NCBI RefSeq assembly: GCF_031180885.1
Contig: NZ_JAPSLK010000034.1
Span: 1 to 64,000 of the forward strand
Direction: 5' to 3'
From: Saccharothrix sp.
Lineage (GTDB): Bacteria; Actinomycetota; Actinomycetes; Mycobacteriales; Pseudonocardiaceae
DNA length: 64,000 nucleotides
Shown: positions 26,527 through 33,371 of the stretch, in pieces
Layout of the letters: every line of letters starts with the position of its first letter
Numbering within the stretch: the first letter of the stretch is position 1
The notes under the pieces: generated by a model
Database searches by the model: none
What the model was told of the DNA's origin: nothing
Seen by the model: the letters and a program-made list of their open reading frames with translations, nothing else
Made by a program: the position numbers and the translations under genes

Positions 26527-26682
26527 ATGAACCCCCACCGCAACCCGTCCCCGCTCGGCTTCCACGGCCCGAACCGAACAGGCGTCACATGCGCGATCCG
26601 ATCCTCGAAGGCACCCTGCACAGGGTCCGCGCCGAGTCGGCAAGGGTTCACCGACGCCGCGACCGCGCCGCCGCAGTCCTGA
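26527..26682 (+). CDS. Possible 51-codon leader ORF overlapping the membrane protein gene
   Basis: An ATG at 26527 has the best ribosome site of the region (CAGGAGCAGCTG) and opens 51 codons in a frame different from the downstream membrane protein, overlapping its first 94 bases. The product (MNPHRNPSPLGFHGPNR ...) has no recognised domain. It could be a leader peptide that couples translation, or the site may show that the real N-terminus of the downstream gene is displaced by a frameshift. Weak case. Confidence 0.3.
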   Translation: MNPHRNPSPLGFHGPNRTGVTCAIRSSKAPCTGSAPSRQGFTDAATAPPQS

Positions 26683-27035
26683 GTGCCACGTTGTTGTCCG
26701 GCGTGCTGCTCTGCGGCCTGCACCTGGGTCACCGCAGCACGCCCCAACCACTGCACCTGAGTGCCACAAGTGGCGACATCCACCTGAGCGCCACCATCAC
26801 CCCAGCCGACGGCTGGGTCAGGCTGAAGGCGACAGTCACCGGCCTCCCCCCAAACCACCCCTACCACCTGGTAATAACCAACGCGAAAGGCCAAACCTTC
26901 AAAGCCGCCGCCTGGATAACCACCACAGCTCCAGAAACCACCCTCTCCGGCGCCGCCCTAGTCCCCCTCCCCGAACTGACAACCCTCACCCTCACCACCC
27001 CAACCGGCCACCCCCTGACAACCGCCACCCGCTAA
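26589..27035 (+). CDS. Membrane protein carrying an anti-sigma-factor-like outer domain
   Basis: 148 aa from ATG 26589. A short basic cytoplasmic part is followed by one membrane helix (about residues 27-48, AAAVLSATLLSGVLLCGLHL) and an outer domain of about 95 residues. That domain matches the C-terminal part of the anti-sigma factor at 29607-30296: ADGWVRLKATVTGLPPN against AAGWVRVNASVGGIAKN, then an Ala-Trp/Ser-Trp strand and LSGAALVPLPEL against LDGSALIAPEDV. The zinc-binding anti-sigma domain is missing. It stands behind the same ECF promoter motif as the sigma gene, so it may compete with or tune the anti-sigma factor at the membrane. Function is inference. Confidence 0.7.
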   Translation: MRDPILEGTLHRVRAESARVHRRRDRAAAVLSATLLSGVLLCGLHLGHRSTPQPLHLSATSGDIHLSATITPADGWVRLKATVTGLPPNHPYHLVITNAKGQTFKAAAWITTTAPETTLSGAALVPLPELTTLTLTTPTGHPLTTATR

Positions 27036-27279
27036 CCAACCCCAACCACCCCCACACCCCCTCCTTCCCCCACCCTCCACACCACCCACCGTGCACCACC
27101 CACCCGCACCACCCACCCCTCCACCGCCCGCGCCCGCCGCCCGCGCCCGCCCGCCGACCTCCGCTCCCCTTCCCGCCCGCCCTACCTCCCCTCCGCGTCC
27201 GCCCCTCCCTCCCCTTCCTCGCCCCCTTCCCCTCTCCGCCGGATTCCTTGATCCACCCCGTAGATGGCAAGCTGATCCC
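27036..27279. other. Pyrimidine-rich intergenic stretch
   Basis: About 210 bases that are almost free of G on the + strand, made of C runs broken by T or A. The opposite strand is G-rich and could form G-quadruplexes. No ORF or classical promoter stands out; the DUF1996 start follows directly. Confidence 0.6.
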
Positions 27280-28194
27280 GTGAGGCGGTTGCTCCCAGCG
27301 CTGGCCGCCGCGGTGGCGCTCCTCGCCGGGTGCGCCGATGCCGACGGCCGCTTCGTGGCCATCGACGACATCCCGGCGAACCTCGACCCACCCACCCCAA
27401 CGCAAGACGCCTCGACCGGCACCTACACCCTCGACTGCGGCCGGAACGAGGAACGCCACCTCAACGCCGACAACGTCGTCGTCGCCCCCGGCGAACCCAA
27501 CGGCGCCCACCACACCCACGAGTACGTGGGCAACCGCACCACCGACCACACCAGCACCGACACCACCCTCGCCACCGGCACCACCACGTGCACGCAAGGT
27601 GACCTGTCCACCTACTACTGGCCCGTCCTCCGCCTGACCGACCGCCCCGGCCACGACGCCCATGCCCCGGGCGGCGGCGTGCACGGGAACACCGGTGAGA
27701 TCGTGCCGCCGGCCGCGGTCCGGGTGCAGTACACCGGCAGCCCGGTCGCGAAGGTCGTGCCGCTGCCGCGCTTCACCCGCCTGGTCACCGGCGACGCCGC
27801 CGCGCTGACCTCCGGCAACGGGACCGCGCGGTGGGGTTGCGAGGGCGTGCCGGGCTGGACCGATCGCTACCCGCTGTGCGACGGGCGGCGGGTGGTGCGG
27901 ACGTTCGACTTCCCCGGTTGCTGGGACGGCCGCAACACCGACAGCACCTCCCACCGGGCGCACGCGACGTTCGCCGCGTCCAACGGCGTGTGCGCGCAGG
28001 GCACGTTCCCGGTGCCGCGGCTGCGTGTCCAGGCGATCTACGACGTCCCCGCCGGCCGGCCGTACGCGATCGACTCGTTCCCCGAGCAGAACCGCGACCC
28101 GCGCACGGACCACGCGATGTTCATCAACGTCATGCCCGACGGCCTGATGTCCGAAGTCGCCGCCTGCCTCAACACCGGCCGCCGATGTCCGTGA
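27280..28194 (+). CDS. DUF1996 lipoprotein
   Basis: 304 aa from GTG 27280. A lipoprotein leader ends in the lipobox LLAGC with C18. The rest is a DUF1996 domain: DCGRNEERHLNADNVVVAPG, GAHHTHEYVGN, YYWPVLRL, VRTFDFPGCWDG and a C-terminal HAMFINVMPDGL. These secreted proteins of actinomycetes and fungi have no proven activity. A longer reading from 27091 would put 63 Pro-rich residues before the leader and is rejected. It is on the same strand and 245 bases after the ECF-controlled membrane protein. Confidence 0.85.
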   Translation: MRRLLPALAAAVALLAGCADADGRFVAIDDIPANLDPPTPTQDASTGTYTLDCGRNEERHLNADNVVVAPGEPNGAHHTHEYVGNRTTDHTSTDTTLATGTTTCTQGDLSTYYWPVLRLTDRPGHDAHAPGGGVHGNTGEIVPPAAVRVQYTGSPVAKVVPLPRFTRLVTGDAAALTSGNGTARWGCEGVPGWTDRYPLCDGRRVVRTFDFPGCWDGRNTDSTSHRAHATFAASNGVCAQGTFPVPRLRVQAIYDVPAGRPYAIDSFPEQNRDPRTDHAMFINVMPDGLMSEVAACLNTGRRCP

Positions 28195-28203
28195 CCTCGA
28201 TGC

Positions 28204-28257
28204 CCATGACGCCAACGCCATGACGCCAACGCCATGACGCCAACGCCGTGACGCCGA
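28204..28257. repeat. 14-bp tandem repeat
   Basis: CCATGACGCCAACG three times without change (28204-28245), then one degenerate copy, starting nine bases after the DUF1996 stop. No role evident. Confidence 0.85.
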
Positions 28258-28295
28258 TGGCCGCGGCACGGCTGCCACTTCCCGTCGCGCGGCAC

Positions 28296-28561
28296 GGCCG
28301 CCACTCCCGTGGCACGGCCGCCACTCCCGTGGCACGGCGCGGCCGCCACTCCCGTGGCACGGCCGCCACTCCCGTGGCACGGCCGCCACTCCCGTGGCAC
28401 GGCGCGGCCGCCACTCCCGTGGCACGGCCGCCACTCCCGTGGCACGGCGCGGCCGCCACTCCCGTGGCACGGCCGCCACTCCCGTGGCACGGCGCGGCCG
28501 CCACTCCCGTGGCACGGCCGCCACTCCCGTGGCACGGCGCGGCCGCCACCTCGTGCGGCAC
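28296..28561. repeat. Tandem array of 20-bp hairpin units
   Basis: Eleven perfect copies of GGCCGCCACTCCCGTGGCAC plus a degenerate twelfth. After most pairs a GGCGC spacer is added, giving a higher-order period of 45 bp (one group has three units). Each unit holds GCCAC-TCCC-GTGGC, a small perfect hairpin. Lies in the 864-base gap between the DUF1996 and ECF sigma genes. Long reading frames through it on both strands are only products of the repeat. Confidence 0.95.
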
Positions 28562-28955
28562 GGCCGTCATTCCCCGCGGGATGGCCGCCGCTCCCCGGGA
28601 CCGCCGCCAGCGCCGGTGGGGCGGGGCGTCGGGTGCGCGAGGGCGGTCGTCGGTGCGGCGGTCGTCGGTGTGGCGGGATCGGCGCGGGGGATCGGTGCGG
28701 GGGATCGGTGGCCGGATCGGGTGGGCCGGGCCGTGGTCGGGGTGACCGCTCCCGTGGGTCCTGCTGGCTGCCGGTGGCCCCGTCCCGCGCACCCCTTCCC
28801 TCTACGGGACGCGCGAGGTGGCGAAAACGGGCCGATTGGGGACTGACACGATCGGGTGATCATGTGGAAAGCCGTCCGCAAACCACCCTACCAGCGGTTT
28901 TGGTCCGGAGGCGGGTCTGGCGAGGGAAGTGGTGGAGAAAAGTTTGGGTGTGTGT
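28562..28955. other. Gap before the ECF sigma gene, no gene recognised
   Basis: GC-rich spacer with GGGATCGG and GTCGTCGGTG-type short repeats (about 28640-28720), without convincing coding potential. The sequence turns less GC-rich after 28840, where the promoter region of the sigma gene begins. Confidence 0.5.
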
Positions 28956-28983
28956 TGAACCGGAGGCGGGTGGCAGCCGTGTC
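28956..28983 (+). promoter_or_regulatory. ECF-type promoter of the sigma/anti-sigma operon
   Basis: TGAACC (28956-28961), 16 bases, CGTGTC (28978-28983), about 75 bases before the sigma start. Same hexamers and spacer as at 26459-26486. This indicates autoregulation by the sigma factor. Confidence 0.65.
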
Positions 28984-29058
28984 CTGACAGCGGCGGCGTG
29001 AAGCGTGCGGCCGGCTGACCAGTCGACGAGGTGACTAGGTGACGAGAGGAGTGGGTGG

Positions 29059-29610
29059 ATGGCGGCTCTGTGGTCCCGTAAACGCGAGGCTGCGGCTGAC
29101 GAGGCGCTGATCCGGTCCCTCTACGAGGAGCACGGTCGGGCCCTGTTGGCCTACGCCACGCGCCTCACCGGGGACCGGGCCGCCGCCGAGGACGTGGTGC
29201 AGGAGACCCTGGTCCGCGCCTGGCGGCACCCCGACGCCCTGGTCAACGGCAAGGGGTCGGTGCGCGGCTGGCTGTTGACCGTCGCGCGCAACATCGTCAC
29301 CGACCGGGTCCGGGCCAAGGCGGCCCGGCCGCAGGAAGTGGCGGAGACGCCCACGACACCACCGGTCCAGCGCGACCACGCCGACTCCGTGGTGGACTCG
29401 GTGGTGGTCCTGGAAGCGCTCGACCAACTGTCCTCGGACCACCGCGACGTGCTGCTGGAGATCTACTTCCGCGGCCGCAGCGTCACCGAGGCGGCCGAAG
29501 CGCTGAACATCCCGCCCGGCACGGTCAAGTCCAGATCGCACTACGCCCTCCGTGCACTCAGGGAAACATTCACCGGACAACAGGTCGCGCTGAAGGGGGT
29601 GGCCGGATGA
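29059..29610 (+). CDS. ECF RNA polymerase sigma factor, SigL-like
   Basis: 183 aa, ATG at 29059 after GAGGAGTGGG. Region 2 (LYEEHGRALLAYATRLTGD ... AEDVVQETLVRAWRHP) binds core polymerase and the -10 element; region 4 (LDQLSSDHRDVLLEIYFRG ... IPPGTVKSRSHYALRALRE) binds the -35. The gene overlaps the anti-sigma gene by four bases (ATGA). The promoter motif in front of it resembles the SigL consensus known from mycobacteria, which supports an ECF19-type assignment. Confidence 0.95.
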   Translation: MAALWSRKREAAADEALIRSLYEEHGRALLAYATRLTGDRAAAEDVVQETLVRAWRHPDALVNGKGSVRGWLLTVARNIVTDRVRAKAARPQEVAETPTTPPVQRDHADSVVDSVVVLEALDQLSSDHRDVLLEIYFRGRSVTEAAEALNIPPGTVKSRSHYALRALRETFTGQQVALKGVAG

Positions 29611-30296
29611 CCACGAACCACGATCCACAGCTGCTGGGCGCCTACGTCCTGGGTGTCCTGGACGATCGGGAGGTGCGGGCAGTGGAGGAGCACCTGGCGG
29701 GCTGCCCGGCTTGCCGGACCGAGCTGGCCGACTTGCGCGCGATGGAAGAGGCGTTGGGTGACGTGCCGCCCGAGGCCCTGCTGGACGGGCCGCCCGAGGG
29801 TGGTGACCTGCTGCTGCAACGCACCTTGCGGCAGGTCCGGTCGGAACGGGGCGCCCAGACGTGGCGTCGAAGGGTTGGAGTCGGGCTGGCCGCGGCAGCG
29901 GCCGTGGCCGTGGTGTTGGGCGGCGGGTTCGCTGTCGGGCGGAGCACGGCGCCGAGCCAGCAGGCGATCACCACGCCGACGCCCGAGCCCGGTGCCAAGC
30001 TCGCCACGGCGACGGACCCGAACACCGGAGCGCGGATGACCGTGAAGGTCAAGCCGGCCGCCGGCTGGGTCCGGGTGAACGCGTCCGTGGGCGGCATCGC
30101 GAAGAACGAGAAGTGCAAGCTGATCGTCGTCGCCAAGGACGGCTCCCGCCAGGAAGCGGGGAGCTGGCTGGTCTCGGCCCTGGGCGAGAAGGAAGGCACG
30201 AACCTCGACGGCTCGGCGCTGATCGCCCCGGAGGACGTGGCGGCGGTGGAGGTGCGCAACTTCGACGGCGAGCAGATCGTCACCGTGCCCCTGTAG
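29607..30296 (+). CDS. Zinc-binding membrane anti-sigma factor (RslA-like)
   Basis: 229 aa. The N-terminal zinc anti-sigma domain has the HxxxCxxC motif EHLAGCPAC (H29, C33, C36), which usually senses oxidation. One membrane helix lies at about residues 88-110, then an outer domain of about 110 residues (AAGWVRVNASVGGIAKNEK ... LIAPEDVAAVEV). It should hold the ECF sigma factor inactive at the membrane until stress. The outer domain is shared with the orphan protein at 26589-27035. Confidence 0.93.
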   Translation: MTTNHDPQLLGAYVLGVLDDREVRAVEEHLAGCPACRTELADLRAMEEALGDVPPEALLDGPPEGGDLLLQRTLRQVRSERGAQTWRRRVGVGLAAAAAVAVVLGGGFAVGRSTAPSQQAITTPTPEPGAKLATATDPNTGARMTVKVKPAAGWVRVNASVGGIAKNEKCKLIVVAKDGSRQEAGSWLVSALGEKEGTNLDGSALIAPEDVAAVEVRNFDGEQIVTVPL

Positions 30297-30326
30297 CGAA
30301 CCGCGCAACAGGGGACAAGGGGGAGC

Positions 30327-30355
30327 GGGCCCCGCCCGAACCAAGGGCGGGGCCC
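30327..30355 (+). terminator. Terminator hairpin after the anti-sigma gene
   Basis: Perfect 11-bp stem GGGCCCCGCCC / GGGCGGGGCCC with a 7-base loop, 30 bases after the anti-sigma stop. Lies between convergent genes and may work in both directions. No U tract, as usual in high-GC actinomycetes. Confidence 0.75.
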
Positions 30356-30370
30356 GATCTAGCACAAGAT

Positions 30371-30410
30371 CACGGTCTACCTCACGAAGTCACGATCTAC
30401 CTCACGGCGT
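30371..30410. repeat. 20-bp tandem duplication across a stop codon
   Basis: Two near-identical 20-bp units (TCACGGTCTACCTCACGAAG and TCACGATCTACCTCACGGCG). The second contains the stop of the oxidoreductase gene on the minus strand, so that gene's end and stop codon are duplicated downstream. Confidence 0.7.
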
Positions 30411-31370
30411 CAGAACGACCTTGCCGGTGGTGCGCCGGCCCTCCAGCGCCCCGTGCGCGGCGGGCGCGTCCGCCAGGCCGAACACCGTGGTCTGCGGCTT
30501 CATCCGACCCTCCGCCAGCGCCTCCAGCGCCAACGTCTCCAGCTCGCGCAGGTTGGTCCCCTTCATCATCCGCGGCCCCACCGCGACCGACGCCGTCAAC
30601 CCCCGCTGGTACAGGTCCTCGGTCTCGATCCGGGTCGGCTCACCCGCCGACCAGCCGAACAGGATCGTCCGGCCGCCCACCCCCAGCAGCTCCAACGCCT
30701 GCCGCCCGGGCGCACCGCCCACCCCGTCCAGCACGACCGTGGCTTCGCCGACCTCCGCCCGCACCGCGTCCGGCCAGTCCGGCTGCGTGTAGTCGACGAC
30801 GTGGTCCGCCCCCAGATCCCGGACCACGTCGAGCTTGGCCGTGCTCGCCAGCCCCACCACGGTCGCGCCGACCGCCTTCGCCTCCTGCACGAACAACGCA
30901 CCCAGCCCACCGGCCGCCGACGTCACCAGCACCACGTCGTCCTTCGCCAGCTCCGCGATCCGCAGCACGCCCACCGCCGTCCGCCCGGTGCCGATCATCG
31001 CCACCGCGTCCTCGAACAGCACGTGCTCGGGCAGTTCGTGCAGCGACGCCACGTTCGCCGCGGCCAGCTCCGCGTACCCGCCACTGGCCTGCCCGAGGTG
31101 CGCGACGACCCGCTTGCCCAGCCACACCGGGTCGACGCCCGCGCCCAGCCCGGTGACCGTGCCCGCGACCTCCCGCCCCGGCGTCATGGGCAGCTCGGGC
31201 AACGGGAACGGCCCGCCCGACTCGCCCTTGCGGATGGTGGTGTCCAGCAGGTGCACGCCCGCGGCGGCCACGCTGACCAGCACCTGCCCCTCACCGGGCA
31301 CCGGATCGGCGACCTCCTCGTACCGCAGGGTCTCCGGTGAACCGAACTCGTACTGCCGGATGGCGCGCAT
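30402..31370 (-). CDS. NADP-dependent quinone oxidoreductase-type dehydrogenase
   Basis: 322 aa, ATG at 31370. GroES-like N-domain (VLVSVAAAGVHLLDTTIRKG, TPGREVAGTV) without zinc ligands, and a Rossmann domain with LVTSAAGGLGALFVQEAKAVG, so a zinc-free medium-chain reductase of the QorA group using NADPH. It probably reduces quinones or activated double bonds. A MerR-type promoter with 19-base spacing lies upstream, suggesting induction by an electrophile or drug. The methyltransferase gene is divergent. Confidence 0.9.
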   Translation of the reverse strand: MRAIRQYEFGSPETLRYEEVADPVPGEGQVLVSVAAAGVHLLDTTIRKGESGGPFPLPELPMTPGREVAGTVTGLGAGVDPVWLGKRVVAHLGQASGGYAELAAANVASLHELPEHVLFEDAVAMIGTGRTAVGVLRIAELAKDDVVLVTSAAGGLGALFVQEAKAVGATVVGLASTAKLDVVRDLGADHVVDYTQPDWPDAVRAEVGEATVVLDGVGGAPGRQALELLGVGGRTILFGWSAGEPTRIETEDLYQRGLTASVAVGPRMMKGTNLRELETLALEALAEGRMKPQTTVFGLADAPAAHGALEGRRTTGKVVLTP

Positions 31371-31403
31371 CTGGTGTTCCCCCTTCTCGATCTGCTGCGA
31401 CCA

Positions 31404-31434
31404 ACCGTAGAAGTTCGAGTTAAGTGGAGGTCAA
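31404..31434 (-). promoter_or_regulatory. MerR-type promoter, 19-base spacer
   Basis: On the minus strand TTGACC (31434-31429), 19 bases, TACGGT (31409-31404). The long spacer is the mark of promoters that need a MerR-family activator. No MerR gene of that type lies nearby. The same layout stands before the aldo/keto reductase at 40799. Confidence 0.35.
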
Positions 31435-31465
31435 CCTCGGAGCCCCCTCGCGCGTCCTTGATCAC

Positions 31466-32038
31466 ATGGGGAATTTCGACCACAACGCGCACTACCACCC
31501 GTTGCTGCTCGCCCAGGTCCCACCCGGTGCCCGCACCGCCCTCGACGTCGGCTGCGGCCACGGCGGGTTCGCCCGCAAGCTCGCCGCCCGGGGCCTCCGG
31601 GTGACCGGCGTGGACAAGGCGGTCGAGGCCGTCGTGCCCGGCGTCGAGATCCGCAAGGCCGATGCCGCCGTGGACGACCTGGGTGGCCCGTACGACTTCG
31701 TCTCCTCCATCGCCGCCCTCCACCACATGCCGTTCACCACAGCCCTCACCCGTCTCAAAGAAGCGGTCGCCCCCGGCGGCGTCCTGGCGATCCTCGGCCT
31801 GGCCAAGGAGAAGACCGCCTGGGACTGGGTGGTCAGCCTCGCCTCCGTCCCCACCAACATCGCCCACAGGCTCGTCAAGAACGACCCGGTCGGCACCGCG
31901 CCAATCCAGGACTGGCACATGTCGGTGGACGAGATCAAGGCCGGCGCGGCCGAACTCCTCCCCGGCGCACGCGTCCGCCGCCACCTGTACTGGCGTTACT
32001 CCCTGATCTGGCGCAAACCCCTCACCACGCGCTCATGA
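31466..32038 (+). CDS. SAM-dependent methyltransferase, class I
   Basis: 190 aa from ATG 31466 (MGNFDHNAHYHPLLL, the usual family start; a GTG at 31424 is possible). Motif I is ALDVGCGHGGFARKLA, then VTGVDKAVEAV, a post-I acidic residue, and YDFVSSIAALHHMPFTTAL. The substrate is unknown. The 3' end overlaps the convergent aldehyde dehydrogenase by 17 bases. Divergent from the quinone oxidoreductase. Confidence 0.85.
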   Translation: MGNFDHNAHYHPLLLAQVPPGARTALDVGCGHGGFARKLAARGLRVTGVDKAVEAVVPGVEIRKADAAVDDLGGPYDFVSSIAALHHMPFTTALTRLKEAVAPGGVLAILGLAKEKTAWDWVVSLASVPTNIAHRLVKNDPVGTAPIQDWHMSVDEIKAGAAELLPGARVRRHLYWRYSLIWRKPLTTRS

Positions 32039-33371
32039 CGTGCTTGACCCGCGTGTACTCCTCCAACGCGTGCACCGAAAGGTCCTTGCCATAGCCGGAC
32101 TGCCCGAACCCACCGTGCGGCATCTCAGCGGCCAGCAGCCCGTGCGTGTTCACCCACACGCACCCGAAGTCCAACGCCGCCACCAATTGCTGAACACGCG
32201 CATGGTCACGGGTCCACACCGACGACGCCAACCCCTGCTCCACCCCGTTGGCCAGCGAAATAGCCTCCTCCTGCGACGAGAACCGCTGTACGGTGATCAC
32301 CGGCGCGAACACCTCCTCCTGCACGATCCGGTCCTCCTGCCGCACCCCCGAAATCACCGTGGGCGACAGGAACCAGCCACGCGACCCATAGCGCGTCCCT
32401 CCACAGTGGACAACAGCATGGGAAGGCAGATCCGCCAACAACTTCAACACCCGCGAAAGCTGAGCCTCACTGTTCAACGGCCCGTAATCCACCCCGGGAA
32501 CCTGCCGAGCAGCCGCCGCGACCAAAGCCCCCACGAACCGGTCGTGCACCGACTCCTCGACCAGCACCCGGGAAGACGCCGTGCAGTCCTGCCCCGCGTT
32601 GTAGAACGCGGCCGCCACGACATCGGCGGCGACCGACTCCACCGACACGTCCCCGAACACCAGCGCGGGCGCGTTCCCACCCAACTCCAGGTGCGTCCGC
32701 TTCACCGAACCGGCCGCCGCTCGCGCCACCTCGATCCCCGCCCGCGTGGACCCGGTGATGGACACCATCGCCGGCACCGGGTGCTCCACCAGCAACCGCC
32801 CGGTCTCCCGCGTGCCCGTCACGACGTTCACCACGCCCGGCGGCAGGCACCGCTCCGCCAACGCCCCGAGCAGCAACGTCGAGGACGGCGTGGTGTCGGC
32901 CGGCTTCAGGACGATGGTGTTCCCGGCGGCGACGGCCGGCGCGAGCTTCCACACCGCCATCATCAACGGGTAGTTCCACGGCGTGATCCCGGCGACCACC
33001 CCGACCGGCTCCCGCCGCTGGTAGGACGTGAACCCCTCCAGGTACTCGCCCGCCGCCGCACCGTGCGGCAACCGCGCCGCCCCGGCGAAGAACCGCAGGT
33101 GGTCCAAGCTCTGCGGGATCTCCTCGCCGAGCACCACCGACCGGATCTTGCCCGTCTCCCGGCACTCGACGTCCGCGAACTCCTCCGCCGCCGCCGACAC
33201 CGCGTCCGCCAACGCCAGCAAAGTCTCCTGCCGCACCGCAGGAGTGGTCCGAGACCAGGCCGTAAAGGCCGAACGAGCAGCCTGAACGGCCGCATCCACC
33301 TCAGCAGCACCGGCCACGGGCGCGGTACCGAACTGCTTCCCGGTCGTGGGGTCGACCAACGGGGTCGTCAC
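32022..33371 (-). CDS. Aldehyde dehydrogenase, probably 4-guanidinobutyraldehyde / 4-aminobutyraldehyde type
   Basis: 449 aa, GTG start overlapping the TPP enzyme gene by four bases. Full NAD(P)-dependent aldehyde dehydrogenase: GITPWNYPLMMAVWKLAPA, ITGSTRAGIEV, catalytic Glu in LELGGNAPALVF and catalytic Cys in GQDCTASSRV. Closest in style to aminobutyraldehyde/betaine aldehyde dehydrogenases. In this operon it fits the oxidation of 4-guanidinobutyraldehyde (KauB/AruJ role) made by the TPP enzyme. Substrate is inferred from neighbours. Confidence 0.88.
   Translation of the reverse strand: MTTPLVDPTTGKQFGTAPVAGAAEVDAAVQAARSAFTAWSRTTPAVRQETLLALADAVSAAAEEFADVECRETGKIRSVVLGEEIPQSLDHLRFFAGAARLPHGAAAGEYLEGFTSYQRREPVGVVAGITPWNYPLMMAVWKLAPAVAAGNTIVLKPADTTPSSTLLLGALAERCLPPGVVNVVTGTRETGRLLVEHPVPAMVSITGSTRAGIEVARAAAGSVKRTHLELGGNAPALVFGDVSVESVAADVVAAAFYNAGQDCTASSRVLVEESVHDRFVGALVAAAARQVPGVDYGPLNSEAQLSRVLKLLADLPSHAVVHCGGTRYGSRGWFLSPTVISGVRQEDRIVQEEVFAPVITVQRFSSQEEAISLANGVEQGLASSVWTRDHARVQQLVAALDFGCVWVNTHGLLAAEMPHGGFGQSGYGKDLSVHALEEYTRVKHVMSAW

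Noticed and set aside
28296..28561. CRISPR array
   Set aside because: Units are directly joined with only a fixed 5-base spacer; no variable spacers and no cas genes.
28169..28792. Repeat-containing frames of about 165-230 codons on both strands at the hairpin array
   Set aside because: Composition follows the 20-bp DNA repeat in every frame; no ribosome site and no domain.
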